64,000 bases of DNA from Paracoccaceae bacterium. GTDB taxonomy: Bacteria; Pseudomonadota; Alphaproteobacteria; Rhodobacterales; Rhodobacteraceae. Numbering within the stretch: the first letter of the stretch is position 1; each line of letters begins with the position of its first letter. The position numbers and the translations under genes were made by a program. The notes beneath the pieces were generated by a model that saw only the letters and a list, made by a program, of their open reading frames with translations, was not told the origin of the DNA and did no database searches. Below are positions 34,735 to 46,755 of the stretch, piece after piece. The stretch lies in contig SBGD01000099.1 of assembly GCA_006226775.1 (NCBI GenBank), positions 1-64,000 of the forward strand. The letters are read 5' to 3'.

Positions 34735-34736
34735 GC

Positions 34737-35141
34737 CTACACCTGTTCCAGTTCGACAAGGCAGCCGTTGAAATCCTTGGGATGCAGGAAGAGCACCGGC
34801 TTGCCATGGGCGCCGATCTTCGGCTCGCCGCTGCCCAGCACCCGCGCGCCGGTGGATTTCAGGTGGTCGCGGGCGGCCAGGATGTCCTCGACCTCGTAGC
34901 AGATGTGGTGGATGCCGCCGGCGGGGTTCTTGTCGAGAAAGCCCTGGATGGGAGAGTTTTCGCCCAGCGGATAAAGCAGCTCGATCTTGGTATTGGGCAG
35001 TTCGATGAAGATCACCGTGACCCCGTGATCGGGCTCGTCCTGCGGCGCGCCGACCTTCGCGCCCAGCGCGCTGCGGTATTGCTCGGCGGCGGCGTCGAGG
35101 TCGGGCACGGCGATGGCGACGTGGTTGAGGCGTCCGATCAT
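34737..35141 (-). CDS. mce: Methylmalonyl-CoA epimerase
   Basis: 134 residues, full length. The vicinal-oxygen-chelate fold is clear: RLNHVAIAVPDLDAAAEQYR at the start, the metal-site region GGIHHICYEVEDI (about 74-86), and LHPKDFNGCLVELEQV at the end. It interconverts (R)- and (S)-methylmalonyl-CoA in propionyl-CoA catabolism. The ATG at 35141 matches the family start. Operon with DUF1467. Confidence 0.93.
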   Translation of the reverse strand: MIGRLNHVAIAVPDLDAAAEQYRSALGAKVGAPQDEPDHGVTVIFIELPNTKIELLYPLGENSPIQGFLDKNPAGGIHHICYEVEDILAARDHLKSTGARVLGSGEPKIGAHGKPVLFLHPKDFNGCLVELEQV

Positions 35142-35278
35142 GGGTCTGGCTCCTGTCACATGGGTCTGGCCGGGTATATTGCGCGCGCCGCGCCGGGAGA
35201 CAAGGCGACAGGGGCGCGCATTAAGCGATTGGTAACCAGACATGGGCCATCCTCGTGAAAACGCGTGGAGGGCGTGAC

Positions 35279-35995
35279 ATGGATGATCTGGAAAACCTCG
35301 ACATGGCACCGCAGCCATCGGCAGAGCGGCCGCTGCTGGGCCTGACGATCCTGGTGGTGGAGGACAGCCGTTTCGCCTGTGAGGCGATGCGCTTGCTTTG
35401 CCTGCGCTCGGGCGCGCGGATCAGGCGGGCCGATTGCCTGCGCTCGGCGCGGCGGCATCTGCGGGTCTACCGGCCCTCGGTGGTGATCGTCGACCTGGGC
35501 CTGCCGGACGGGTCGGGCGCCGACCTGATTGCCGACCTCACCCGGTCGAGCCCGCGCATCCCGGTGATCCTGGGCACCAGCGGCGATGACTTTGCCGAGG
35601 ATCTGGCAGTCGCGGCGGGGGCGGACGGCTTCCTGATGAAGCCGATCTCGTCACTGGTCGCCTTCCAGGAGTTGATCCTGTCGCTCCTGCCGGTCGAGCG
35701 GCAGCCGCTGGGCCCGCGCCCGATGACCGACGAAAGCGTGCGCCCCGACCAGATCGCCTATCAGGACGACATGGCCCATATCGCCGGGATCCTCTGTGAC
35801 GAGACCGACGAGAAGACGATGGATTACGTCGGCCAGTTCCTCAGCGGCGTGGCCCGGATTGCCCATGACCAGGCGCTGCGCGAGGCGGCGGAAACCCTGA
35901 TCTCGATGCGACGGCAGGGCCGCCCGACCGGGTCGCAGGCGGCGCGGATCGCCGGGCTGGTGCAGGAACGGCTGACGCAAAGGGTCGCGATCTGA
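35279..35995 (+). CDS. Response regulator with C-terminal helical region, no DNA-binding domain
   Basis: 238 residues from the ATG at 35279 (GGAGGG Shine-Dalgarno). The receiver domain spans about 20-140 with acidic pair E28-D29, phosphoacceptor D72 (VIVDLGLPDG) and the Lys in FLMKPIS. The remaining hundred residues are helical and do not resemble a known output domain. It may act through protein contact, in chemotaxis- or motility-like signalling. No histidine kinase is adjacent. Confidence 0.85.
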   Translation: MDDLENLDMAPQPSAERPLLGLTILVVEDSRFACEAMRLLCLRSGARIRRADCLRSARRHLRVYRPSVVIVDLGLPDGSGADLIADLTRSSPRIPVILGTSGDDFAEDLAVAAGADGFLMKPISSLVAFQELILSLLPVERQPLGPRPMTDESVRPDQIAYQDDMAHIAGILCDETDEKTMDYVGQFLSGVARIAHDQALREAAETLISMRRQGRPTGSQAARIAGLVQERLTQRVAI

Positions 35996-36061
35996 CGCTT
36001 GCAGGACAGGCAGGTGCGCGTGGCGGATTTCGGGGCAGGGGATCGGCGATGGGCGGAGAGT

Positions 36062-36787
36062 TCAGGGCCGTCGCGACGGCCCCTCCAGCCCCGGATCGCT
36101 GGCCGCGCGGACCAGCCCAGTCAGATCGCTCAGCCGTTCCTTCTGCTGTCCGCGGGCATCGAAGTTCGACGGCGAGAGCCAGGCGGCAAAGGCTTCGCGC
36201 AGCGCCGGCCATTCCTTGTCGATACAGGCGAACCAGGCGGTGTCGCGGTTGCGGCCCTTGACCACCAGGGCCTGGCGGAAGACGCCCTCGAAGCTGAATC
36301 CCAGCCGCTGCGCGGCGCGGCGCGACGGGCGGTTGAGCGCATCGCACTTCCATTCGTAACGGCGATAGCCGGCCTCGAAGGCCCATTTCATCATCAGGTA
36401 CATCGCCTCGGTCGCCGCGCGGCTGCGCGCCAGGGCGGGCGAGAAGTTGATATTGCCGACCTCGATCGACCCGGCTTTCGGGTTGATCCGCAAGTAGGAG
36501 GCGACCCCGCCGAACTTGCCGGTCTCCAGGTCCTGGATGGCATGAAACACCTGCCGGCGGTCGGTCACAGTCTCGCGCATCCAGCGGTGATACTGCGCCG
36601 CGGAATGGAACGGGCCATAGGGCATGTAGGTCCAGCGGTCATCATGCCCCTCGAAGGCGCGAAACAGCAATGCGGCGTGCCGCTCGGGGTCCAGCGGCTC
36701 GAGCCGGGCAAATCGCCCGGAGAGCACAGTCCCGACCGGGTGCGGCGGCGGAGTCCAGTTCGGCACGTCTTCGCCAAGGTGTTGCAA
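36062..36787 (-). CDS. GNAT family N-acetyltransferase
   Basis: About 241 residues from a TTG at 36787. I prefer this start because an AAGGA Shine-Dalgarno lies 9 bases upstream; a GTG at 36766 is the alternative. The acetyl-CoA fold is recognisable from LSGRFARLEPLDPERHA to the RSRAATEAMYLMMKWAFEAGYRRYEWKCDALNRPSRRAAQRLGF stretch (in pieces, about 135-180), as in RimJ/RimL-like enzymes acting on small molecules or proteins. Divergent from the hemerythrin gene. Confidence 0.82.
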   Translation of the reverse strand: MQHLGEDVPNWTPPPHPVGTVLSGRFARLEPLDPERHAALLFRAFEGHDDRWTYMPYGPFHSAAQYHRWMRETVTDRRQVFHAIQDLETGKFGGVASYLRINPKAGSIEVGNINFSPALARSRAATEAMYLMMKWAFEAGYRRYEWKCDALNRPSRRAAQRLGFSFEGVFRQALVVKGRNRDTAWFACIDKEWPALREAFAAWLSPSNFDARGQQKERLSDLTGLVRAASDPGLEGPSRRP

Positions 36788-36932
36788 ACCTTCAGGTCCT
36801 TCCTTGCGGCTGCGGATTTCGGCCAAGATAGGGGTTCCGTTCCAAAAGGAAAGCGACAAGATCGCCCCGGCCCCGGCGGGAACCAACGGGGCGCTGCGGC
36901 GTTGGCCCCCCGACAAAGCGGGAGACCACGAC

Positions 36933-37409
36933 ATGAGCGACATCTACAGCACCCTGAAATCCGACCACGACCACCACCGCGAATTGCTCGACCGGATCGA
37001 GGATACCGAAGGCGCTTCGGACGCGCGCCGTGCGGCATGGGAGGAATTCTACCGGGACGTGAAGGCGCATGGTGCGGCCGAGGAGGAAACCTTCTACTCG
37101 AAGCTGATTTCCAAGACCTGGGGCCAGGATTCGGCGCGGCATTCGGTGCATGAGCACCAGAAGCTCGACGACCTGATGGAAGAGCTGCGCGAGATGGACA
37201 TGGGCCACGGGTCCTGGCTGCAGAAGTTCAAGACCCTGCGCCACGATTACGAACACCACATCGACGAGGAGGAAGACGAGGTCTTCAAGCGCGCCAGGGA
37301 GGTGATCCCCGAGGATGAGATCGAAGGCTATGGCCAGCGGTTCCGCGACCGCAAGTCCGAGGAAATGAAGATCATCGAGAAAAAGCGCGAGGATTCTCTG
37401 GAAGACTGA
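36933..37409 (+). CDS. Hemerythrin-domain protein
   Basis: 158 residues. The di-iron ligand pattern of hemerythrin HHE domains is present: DHDHHRELL (about 11-19), HGAAEEETFY (about 46-55), HEHQKLDDLM (about 73-82) and DYEHHIDEEEDEVF (about 104-117). The C-terminus is charged and coiled. Such proteins bind O2 or NO or store iron. A GGGAG Shine-Dalgarno precedes the ATG. Confidence 0.9.
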   Translation: MSDIYSTLKSDHDHHRELLDRIEDTEGASDARRAAWEEFYRDVKAHGAAEEETFYSKLISKTWGQDSARHSVHEHQKLDDLMEELREMDMGHGSWLQKFKTLRHDYEHHIDEEEDEVFKRAREVIPEDEIEGYGQRFRDRKSEEMKIIEKKREDSLED

Positions 37410-37459
37410 GCCTCTTGTGAAAACGGGCACGGCGTTCCTGCCATGCCCGCCTTGGGCGT

Positions 37460-39235
37460 TCAGTCCTGCGGAATGACGCGCAGGCCCAGTTCCATCAGCT
37501 GATCCGCCATCGGCTCGGACGGGGCGGCCATCATCAGGTCTTCGGCGCGCTGGTTCATCGGGAACATGATGACCTCGCGGATGTTCTCCTGGTCGGCCAG
37601 CAGCATGACGATCCGGTCGATGCCGGCGGCGCAACCGCCGTGCGGCGGCGCGCCGTACTGGAAGGCGTTGACCATGCCGCCAAAGCGCTTGCGCACCTCG
37701 TCCTCGCCATAGCCTGCGATCTCGAAGGCCTTGAACATGATCTCGGGCTTGTGGTTCCGGATCGCGCCGGAGACCAGCTCATAGCCGTTGCAGGCAAGGT
37801 CATACTGATAGCCGAGCACGTCCAGCGGATCGCCGTTCAGCGCCTCCATCCCGCCCTGGGGCATGGAAAACGGGTTGTGCTCGAAGTCGATCTTGCCGGT
37901 CTCGGCGTCCTTTTCGTAGATCGGGAAATCGACGATCCAGGCAAAGGCGAAACGGTCGGTCTCGGTCAGTTTCAGCTCGTCGCCGATCACGGTGCGGGCG
38001 CGGCCCGCGACTGCCTCGAAATCCTTGGGCTTGCCGCCGAGGAAGAAGGCGGCATCGCCGACCTCGAGCCCCAGTTGCTGGCGGATCGCCTCGGTGCGCT
38101 CGGGTCCGATGTTTTTCGCCAGCGGACCGGCGGCTTCCATGCCCTCGCCCTGGTCGCGCCAGAAGATATAACCCATCCCCGGCAACCCCTGCTCCTGGGC
38201 GAACTTGTTCATCCGGTCGCAGAACTTGCGCGAGCCACCCTTGGGCGCGGGGATGGCGCGGATCTCGGTGCCATCCTGCTCCAGGAGCTTGGCGAAGATG
38301 GCGAAGCCGGAGCCAGCGAAATGCTCCGAGACCACCTGCATCCTGATCGGGTTGCGCAGGTCGGGCTTGTCGGTGCCGTACCAGAGGGCGGCGTCCTTGT
38401 AGGAGATCTGCGGCCAGTCCTGGTCGACCGCGCGACCGCCGCCGAATTCCTCGAAGATGCCGGTCAGCACCGGCTGGATGGTGTCGAAAACGTCCTGCTG
38501 GGTGACGAAGGACATCTCCATGTCGAGCTGGTAGAAGTCGGTGGGCGAGCGGTCGGCGCGCGGGTCCTCGTCGCGGAAACAGGGCGCGATCTGGAAATAC
38601 TTGTCGAAGCCCGAGACCATGATCAGCTGCTTGAACTGCTGCGGCGCCTGGGGCAGGGCGTAGAACTTGCCCGGGTGCAGGCGCGAGGGCACGAGGAAAT
38701 CGCGTGCGCCTTCGGGGCTGGACGCGGTGATGATCGGCGTCTGGAACTCGCGGAAATCGGCGTCCCACATGCGGCGGCGCATCGAGGCCACGACGTCGGA
38801 ACGCAGCTTCATGTTGGCCTGCATCGCCTCGCGTCGCAGGTCGAGGTAGCGATAGCGCAGGCGGGTTTCCTCGGGGTATTCCTGGTCGCCGAAGACGATC
38901 AGCGGCAGTTCCTCAGCGGCGCCCAGCACCTCCATGTCGCGGATGAAGACCTCGATCTCGCCGGTGGGGATTTTCGGGTTCACCAACGACGCGTCGCGCG
39001 CCTTGACCTCGCCGTCGATGCGGATGCACCATTCCGAGCGGAGCTTTTCGACCTGGTTGAACACCGGGCTGTCGGGGTCGCAGAGGACCTGGGTGATGCC
39101 ATAGGTGTCGCGCAGGTCGATGAAGAGCACCCCGCCGTGATCGCGCACGCGGTGGACCCAGCCCGCAAGGCGGACGGTCTGACCGACGTGGGATTTGTTC
39201 AGTTCGGCGCAGGTATGGCTGCGATAGGGGTGCAT
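37460..39235 (-). CDS. aspS: Aspartyl-tRNA synthetase
   Basis: 591 residues, full length for the bacterial type. The N-terminal OB anticodon domain ([27 protein letters not shown]) and the class II core are clear (motif 2 [19 protein letters not shown], motif 3 [18 protein letters not shown]), with the bacterial GAD insertion between. The ATG at 39235 gives the standard [12 protein letters not shown] start. Monocistronic on the minus strand. Confidence 0.98.
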   Translation of the reverse strand: MHPYRSHTCAELNKSHVGQTVRLAGWVHRVRDHGGVLFIDLRDTYGITQVLCDPDSPVFNQVEKLRSEWCIRIDGEVKARDASLVNPKIPTGEIEVFIRDMEVLGAAEELPLIVFGDQEYPEETRLRYRYLDLRREAMQANMKLRSDVVASMRRRMWDADFREFQTPIITASSPEGARDFLVPSRLHPGKFYALPQAPQQFKQLIMVSGFDKYFQIAPCFRDEDPRADRSPTDFYQLDMEMSFVTQQDVFDTIQPVLTGIFEEFGGGRAVDQDWPQISYKDAALWYGTDKPDLRNPIRMQVVSEHFAGSGFAIFAKLLEQDGTEIRAIPAPKGGSRKFCDRMNKFAQEQGLPGMGYIFWRDQGEGMEAAGPLAKNIGPERTEAIRQQLGLEVGDAAFFLGGKPKDFEAVAGRARTVIGDELKLTETDRFAFAWIVDFPIYEKDAETGKIDFEHNPFSMPQGGMEALNGDPLDVLGYQYDLACNGYELVSGAIRNHKPEIMFKAFEIAGYGEDEVRKRFGGMVNAFQYGAPPHGGCAAGIDRIVMLLADQENIREVIMFPMNQRAEDLMMAAPSEPMADQLMELGLRVIPQD

Positions 39236-39306
39236 CTGGCGGCTCCGGGGGTCATTCTGGGTTCGGGCCGATACACCTTGCCTGCGGCTGAAAGTCAAGC
39301 GGAGAG

Positions 39307-39371
39307 GGGCGCTCTTCCGCCCTTGCGGGCCGTCATCGCGAGGACAGCCCGCAAGGGCTGGAGGAGCGCCC
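39307..39371. repeat. Long imperfect hairpin between yciI-like gene and aspS
   Basis: Left arm 39307-39330 and right arm 39347-39371 pair over about 24 bases with one bulge (GGGCGCTC...CCCTTGCGGGC against its complement). The loop starts CGTCATCGCGAGG, a motif seen in dispersed alphaproteobacterial palindromes. It follows the yciI-like stop by 5 bases and lies about 70 bases before aspS. Confidence 0.7.
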
Positions 39372-39376
39372 GCCGG

Positions 39377-39694
39377 TCACATCTCGACCACCGGCGCGAT
39401 CTCGATCGTGCCCTTGCCGCCGTCGAGGATCGGGCAGCCCTTGCCCAGCTCGGCCGCCGCCTCGAGGCTCTCGGCCTCGACGATGGACCAGCCCGAGAGC
39501 GGGTTGGCGCCGCCGCCGTCCTTCAGCCCCTCGTGGGTGAGGGTCGCGGACATGCCGACCGGGTTGCCGCCGTCGACCAGCTTGTCGCCCAGGCCCCCCA
39601 TCCAGTCCATCCACCTGGCCATGGCCTTCTGGCCCTCTTCTTCGGTCTCCGGCATTCCGCCGCCGCCGTGAAAGGCAAACAGGTATTTCGGCAT
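39377..39694 (-). CDS. YciI-family protein
   Basis: 105 residues with the dimeric alpha/beta-barrel pattern of YCII-like proteins, starting MPKYLFAFHGGGG and including WMDWMGGLGDKLVDGGNPVG. A GGAGG Shine-Dalgarno is close upstream. Proteins of this group are often co-transcribed with ArsR and SRPBCC genes, as here (35 bases after the SRPBCC stop). Function unknown. Confidence 0.85.
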   Translation of the reverse strand: MPKYLFAFHGGGGMPETEEEGQKAMARWMDWMGGLGDKLVDGGNPVGMSATLTHEGLKDGGGANPLSGWSIVEAESLEAAAELGKGCPILDGGKGTIEIAPVVEM

Positions 39695-39729
39695 GGTAAT
39701 GACCTCCTTTTTGTTGGGTCGGGTTGAAA

Positions 39730-40182
39730 TCAGTCGGGAAAATGCCGCGCCAGCCGGGCCAGCACATGGGTCCAGCCGCCGTGGTGCGCGGTGACGGTGT
39801 CGGGATCGGGCAGGCCGGTGTGCCGCAGCACGAAGCGCGTCGCGTCGCCCGCGGGGGTGACGGTGAAGCACACCCGGCTTTCGGCACCGCGGGTGCCGTC
39901 GGCCCCGTGCCAGGCCCAGGTGAAGGAGACCTGTTCGGGCGGGGCGACCTCGATCACCGTGCCGCTGACGTGGAAGGGGTTGCCCTCCGCGCTGCGCATG
40001 TTGGCGTGCCAGGGGCCGGTCCGGGTGAAGTCGAGCGCATGGCTCTGCATCGTCCAGCCGTCGTGGCCCCACCACAGCACCATGTTCTCGGGCCGGGTCA
40101 CGAAATCCCAGACCCGCTGTCGCGGCGCGTTGAAGTGGCGTTCCAGCGTGACGCTGGTTCTGTCGGGCCCCGGATCACTCAT
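39730..40182 (-). CDS. SRPBCC (AHSA1-like) domain protein
   Basis: 150 residues. The START/AHSA1 fold opens with VTLERHFNAPRQRVWDFVTRPENMVLWWG and ends in the long helix GGWTHVLARLARHF. The hydrophobic pocket binds small molecules in relatives; the ligand is unknown. Its ATG overlaps the ArsR stop by four bases, so the two are translationally coupled. Confidence 0.88.
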   Translation of the reverse strand: MSDPGPDRTSVTLERHFNAPRQRVWDFVTRPENMVLWWGHDGWTMQSHALDFTRTGPWHANMRSAEGNPFHVSGTVIEVAPPEQVSFTWAWHGADGTRGAESRVCFTVTPAGDATRFVLRHTGLPDPDTVTAHHGGWTHVLARLARHFPD

Positions 40183-40508
40183 GGCGTCCTTGCCTCCCTG
40201 TTGAGCGCGCGTTCCAGCCGGTCGAGCCCCGCCTCCCAGAAGTGGCGGGCCTGGTCGGCCCAGTCCACAACCGAGACCAGCCCGGCGGGTTCGATGGAAT
40301 AGAGCCGTTGCTGGGCGCGGGCGCGGCGTTTGACGATGCCGGCGGCGCGCAACACGCCCAGGTGCTGCGATACCGCGGGCGCCGAGATCGCGAAGCCGCG
40401 GCCCAGTTCGCCGGCCGAAAGCTCGCCCTCGCTCAGCAGCCGTTCGACCATGGCGAAACGGACCGGATCGGAGAGGGCGGCGAAGGTTTGCGGCAGCGCG
40501 GGCATCAT
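40179..40508 (-). CDS. ArsR-family transcriptional regulator
   Basis: 109 residues. The winged helix covers about 8-85 with LSAGELGRGFAISAPAVSQHLGVLRAAGIV as recognition region. No metal-binding Cys motif is present, so it is probably of the non-metal type that accompanies SRPBCC proteins. A CTTAATTAAG palindrome lies about 45 bases upstream of its start. Confidence 0.9.
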   Translation of the reverse strand: MMPALPQTFAALSDPVRFAMVERLLSEGELSAGELGRGFAISAPAVSQHLGVLRAAGIVKRRARAQQRLYSIEPAGLVSVVDWADQARHFWEAGLDRLERALNREARTP

Positions 40509-40552
40509 GGCTCCTGGAGGGCGGTGGCCCTGCCGACATCATTCACCACGCG

Positions 40553-40562
40553 CTTAATTAAG
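40553..40562. promoter_or_regulatory. AT-rich palindrome upstream of the ArsR gene
   Basis: CTTAATTAAG is a perfect 10-base palindrome in otherwise GC-rich sequence, within the divergent gap between the ArsR gene and carB. The position fits an autoregulatory operator. Confidence 0.45.
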
Positions 40563-40617
40563 TAAAGTCTGAAATGATGGCATGTCGGTCAGCCGGGCAA
40601 AAACGGGGCTTTCGGTC

Positions 40618-40645
40618 TTGAACCCGGGTCCGCGATCTCTATAAC
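40618..40645 (+). promoter_or_regulatory. Candidate carB promoter
   Basis: A -35 TTGAAC (40618-40623) and a -10 TATAAC (40640-40645) are separated by 16 bases and lie about 52 bases upstream of the carB start. Both hexamers are close to the sigma-70 consensus for a high-GC genome. Confidence 0.55.
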
Positions 40646-40697
40646 CCACGACGATTTGCCCGACGCCCCGCTCGCGCGACGAACCCCGAGGTCAGCC

Positions 40698-44069
<3,372 letters not shown>

Positions 44070-44119
44070 GTGTTAATCCGCCGGAAACCATGGCGTGCTA
44101 GCGTAGCTGACACCACATT

Positions 44120-44140
44120 GAGCGTTGTGAAATGACGCTC
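44120..44140. promoter_or_regulatory. Inverted repeat upstream of the methyltransferase gene
   Basis: GAGCGT (44120-44125) and ACGCTC (44135-44140) flank nine bases; a TATATG -10-like element follows at about 44145. It may be an operator controlling the restriction-modification pair. Confidence 0.35.
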
Positions 44141-44169
44141 TCACTATATGATGATGGCAGGAGGTGGGC

Positions 44170-45135
44170 ATGCGAGTACTATCGTCAATTGAGCTTTGCG
44201 CCGGGGCCGGAGGCCAGGCACTTGGGCTGGAGCGTGCGGGATTTGAGCATCTGCTATTGGTGGATGACGATCAGCACTGCTGCAAGAGCCTGACGCTTAA
44301 TCGCCCGGACTGGAACGTGCGGTGCCAGGACCTTCGCGAAGTCTCGGTCGAGGAATTTGTTGGAGTAGACCTGCTTGCGGGTGGACTTCCTTGTCCGCCC
44401 TTTTCGGTTGCAGGCAAGCAGTTGGGCGAGAAAGACGAACGAAACCTGTTCGACGATGCTTTCCGACTTGTCGACCAAGCCAAGCCAAAATTCGTTCTGA
44501 TAGAAAACGTCAGGGGGTTTCTCGACAATTCCTTCGCGGAGTATCGGGACAAGATGGCGCAGAAGTTCCGTGATCGTGGGTATGAATGCGATATCCAACT
44601 GTTGAACGCATCGGACTTCGGCGTACCGCAGTTGCGCCCGCGGGTCGCGATTGTTGCCGGGCAATTCGAGTATTGGAAAAATTTCTCGTTCGACAACCTG
44701 ATCAGGACGGCTCCCAAGTCGGTTGGTGAAACCTTGCTCGATCTGATGGAGAAAGAGGGATGGACCGGCGCCAAGCGTTGGGCCGAACAAGCCGACAGGA
44801 TTGCACCGACCATCGTTGGGGGGTCCAAGAAGCATGGCGGACCTGATCTTGGGCCAACGCGTGCCAGACGTGCCTGGGAAAAACTGGGCGTCAACGGAAA
44901 AACAATTTCCCCGACGCCCCCGGAAGCGGACTTTGAAGGTATGCCGCGGCTTACGGTAAGAATGGTGGCCCGAATTCAGGGGTTTCCCGACGAGTGGCAA
45001 TTCTATGGTCCAAAAACACACGCATACAGGCAGGTTGGAAATGCCTTTCCGCCGCCAGTCGCCGAACAGATCGGGCTTGCCATCAAGACCGCAATTCTTG
45101 CGACTGAAGCCGAAACTAGGGTCGCTGCGGAATAG
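44170..45135 (+). CDS. DNA (cytosine-5) methyltransferase
   Basis: 321 residues, a compact C5 methyltransferase. Motif I is IELCAGAGGQALGLERAG (7-24), motif IV with the catalytic Cys75 is GGLPCPPFS, motif VI is IENVRG (111-116), motif VIII QLRPRVA (154-160), and motif X QVGNAFPPPVA (288-298). The target-recognition region is short (about 170-265). AGGAGGT precedes the ATG. GC content is clearly lower than carB. It is three bases from the HNH gene, forming a type II restriction-modification pair. Confidence 0.93.
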   Translation: MRVLSSIELCAGAGGQALGLERAGFEHLLLVDDDQHCCKSLTLNRPDWNVRCQDLREVSVEEFVGVDLLAGGLPCPPFSVAGKQLGEKDERNLFDDAFRLVDQAKPKFVLIENVRGFLDNSFAEYRDKMAQKFRDRGYECDIQLLNASDFGVPQLRPRVAIVAGQFEYWKNFSFDNLIRTAPKSVGETLLDLMEKEGWTGAKRWAEQADRIAPTIVGGSKKHGGPDLGPTRARRAWEKLGVNGKTISPTPPEADFEGMPRLTVRMVARIQGFPDEWQFYGPKTHAYRQVGNAFPPPVAEQIGLAIKTAILATEAETRVAAE

Positions 45136-45137
45136 AC

Positions 45138-45704
45138 ATGGCGAAAAAACCTGGTGCCAGGGCGCGACTTCGGGACCATTTCCTCAGCAATATTGGCCGG
45201 AAGATGGATGCGAGCGAGCTTCGCGAGGTTGCCGGGGGTATCAGCGAATGGGCTAGGCGGGTCCGGGAGCTCAGGTCGGAAGAGGGATATCAGATCCTCA
45301 CCCACAACGACCTGAGCGAACTCAGGCCCGGCGAATACGTGTTGAATGACCCCAAGCCTGTCCCTGCCTTTGATCGTTCGATCTCCAAGGAGGCGCGCGC
45401 TTACGTTCTGGATCGCAACGGGTTCACCTGTCAGCAGTGCGGTGCAGTCGCAGGGGAGCCACACCCCTATGATCCGACTCGGCATACCCGTTTGCAGATC
45501 GGTCACGTGATCGACAAGTCGCAAGGAGGCTCCGATGACACTTCGAACCTGCGCGCGCTCTGTTCAGTCTGCAATGAGGGCGCCGCGAACCTGACACTTG
45601 ATCGCCCGTCCCTTCACAAGCTCCTGGTGCAGGTGCGTCGCGCGACATCTGACGATCAGCGGGAATTGCTGAGGTGGTTGAAGACCAAGTTCCCCAAAAT
45701 TTAG
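45138..45704 (+). CDS. HNH endonuclease, probable restriction enzyme
   Basis: 188 residues. The C-terminal half holds an HNH domain with a zinc knuckle: C98-x2-C101 and C142-x2-C145, the catalytic-type H123 in LQIGHVIDKSQGG, and N137. The N-terminal half (about 24-80, including ELREVAGGISEWARRVRELR) is helical and probably recognises DNA. It overlaps the operon of the cytosine methyltransferase with a two-base gap, so it is most likely its restriction partner. Lower GC than flanking genes. Confidence 0.87.
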   Translation: MAKKPGARARLRDHFLSNIGRKMDASELREVAGGISEWARRVRELRSEEGYQILTHNDLSELRPGEYVLNDPKPVPAFDRSISKEARAYVLDRNGFTCQQCGAVAGEPHPYDPTRHTRLQIGHVIDKSQGGSDDTSNLRALCSVCNEGAANLTLDRPSLHKLLVQVRRATSDDQRELLRWLKTKFPKI

Positions 45705-45717
45705 TCGGGAAATTTTG

Positions 45718-46521
45718 TCAGGTCATTCCCCACCAGATCAATAACACCCCCAGCGCCACCCGGTACACCACGTAGGGCGTGAAGCTGACCGTGCGCAAGA
45801 GCCGCATCATCAGCGCCAGCGCCAGCAGCGCCGAGGCGAAGGCGAAGACCGCGCCGATGGCGGCGTATTTCAGCAATTCCCAATCCGCATCCCCCACGAC
45901 TTCCGCGCCCAGCAGCACGCCGGAGGCGATGATCGTCGGGATCGACATCAGCATCGAGATCCGCGCGGCATCCGGGCGGGCATAGCCCAAAGCGCGGGCG
46001 CCGGTGATGACGATGCCCGAACGCGAGGTGCCGGGGATCAGCGCCACTGCCTGCCAGAGCCCGAGGATCCAGGCGTGGCGCAGCGACCAGTCGCGCGTCT
46101 CACGGGTCGTGGCGCCCCGCTGGTCGGTCCACCACAGCACCAGCCCGAAAAGCAGCATCGCCCAGCCGATCACCGTCACGCTGCGCAGCGCGTCGTCGAG
46201 GCCGGTGAGTTTCAGCATCAGCCCGACCACGATCACCGGCAAGGTGGCGACGATCAAGAGCCAGGCCAGCCTCGCGCCCGGCGTGTCGATCCGCCCGGTC
46301 ACCAGGCGGGGCAGGCCGGAAAGCGCCTCGCGCACATCCGCCCAGAAATAGAGGATCACCGCCCCCAGCGTGCCGACATGCACCGCGACGTCGATCGCCT
46401 GGCCCTGGTCGGCCATGCCGGTCAGGTTGGGCAGAAGGATCAGGTGGCCGGAACTCGAGACCGGCAGAAATTCGGTCAGGCCCTGGATCACGGCGACGAG
46501 CAGGAGGTGGAACACTGTCAT
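45718..46521 (-). CDS. uppP: Undecaprenyl-diphosphate phosphatase
   Basis: 267 residues, polytopic (about seven helices). Both BacA/UppP active-site segments are present: GLTEFLPVSSSGHL (14-27) and ALIPGTSRSGIVI (about 160-172). It recycles the lipid carrier for cell-wall synthesis at the membrane. It is convergent with the restriction-modification pair, 13 bases away. Confidence 0.96.
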   Translation of the reverse strand: MTVFHLLLVAVIQGLTEFLPVSSSGHLILLPNLTGMADQGQAIDVAVHVGTLGAVILYFWADVREALSGLPRLVTGRIDTPGARLAWLLIVATLPVIVVGLMLKLTGLDDALRSVTVIGWAMLLFGLVLWWTDQRGATTRETRDWSLRHAWILGLWQAVALIPGTSRSGIVITGARALGYARPDAARISMLMSIPTIIASGVLLGAEVVGDADWELLKYAAIGAVFAFASALLALALMMRLLRTVSFTPYVVYRVALGVLLIWWGMT

Positions 46522-46755
46522 GGAGGCGGACCTTGCGCGATTCTGCCCCCTCTATAGGCCGCAGGAAAAACAGAAGGAAACCGGATTATAGGTCCGAAGT
46601 GGCCGCAATATCCGCGCCTCGCGTGAAAAAAATCGAAAAAAAACCCAGCGACCCCGGTAAAAGGTAAGCAAAGCTGACTTTTCATGGGTCAAAGCCTGCT
46701 GTAAAAGGCGCCGAACCCGCCGAAATGACCAGCCAACAACCGGAGCCTCAGCGTC

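Noticed and set aside
44070-44169. Possible attachment site for a genomic island at the carB end
   Set aside because: No integrase, tRNA gene or direct repeat matching the other end near 45717 could be found by eye.
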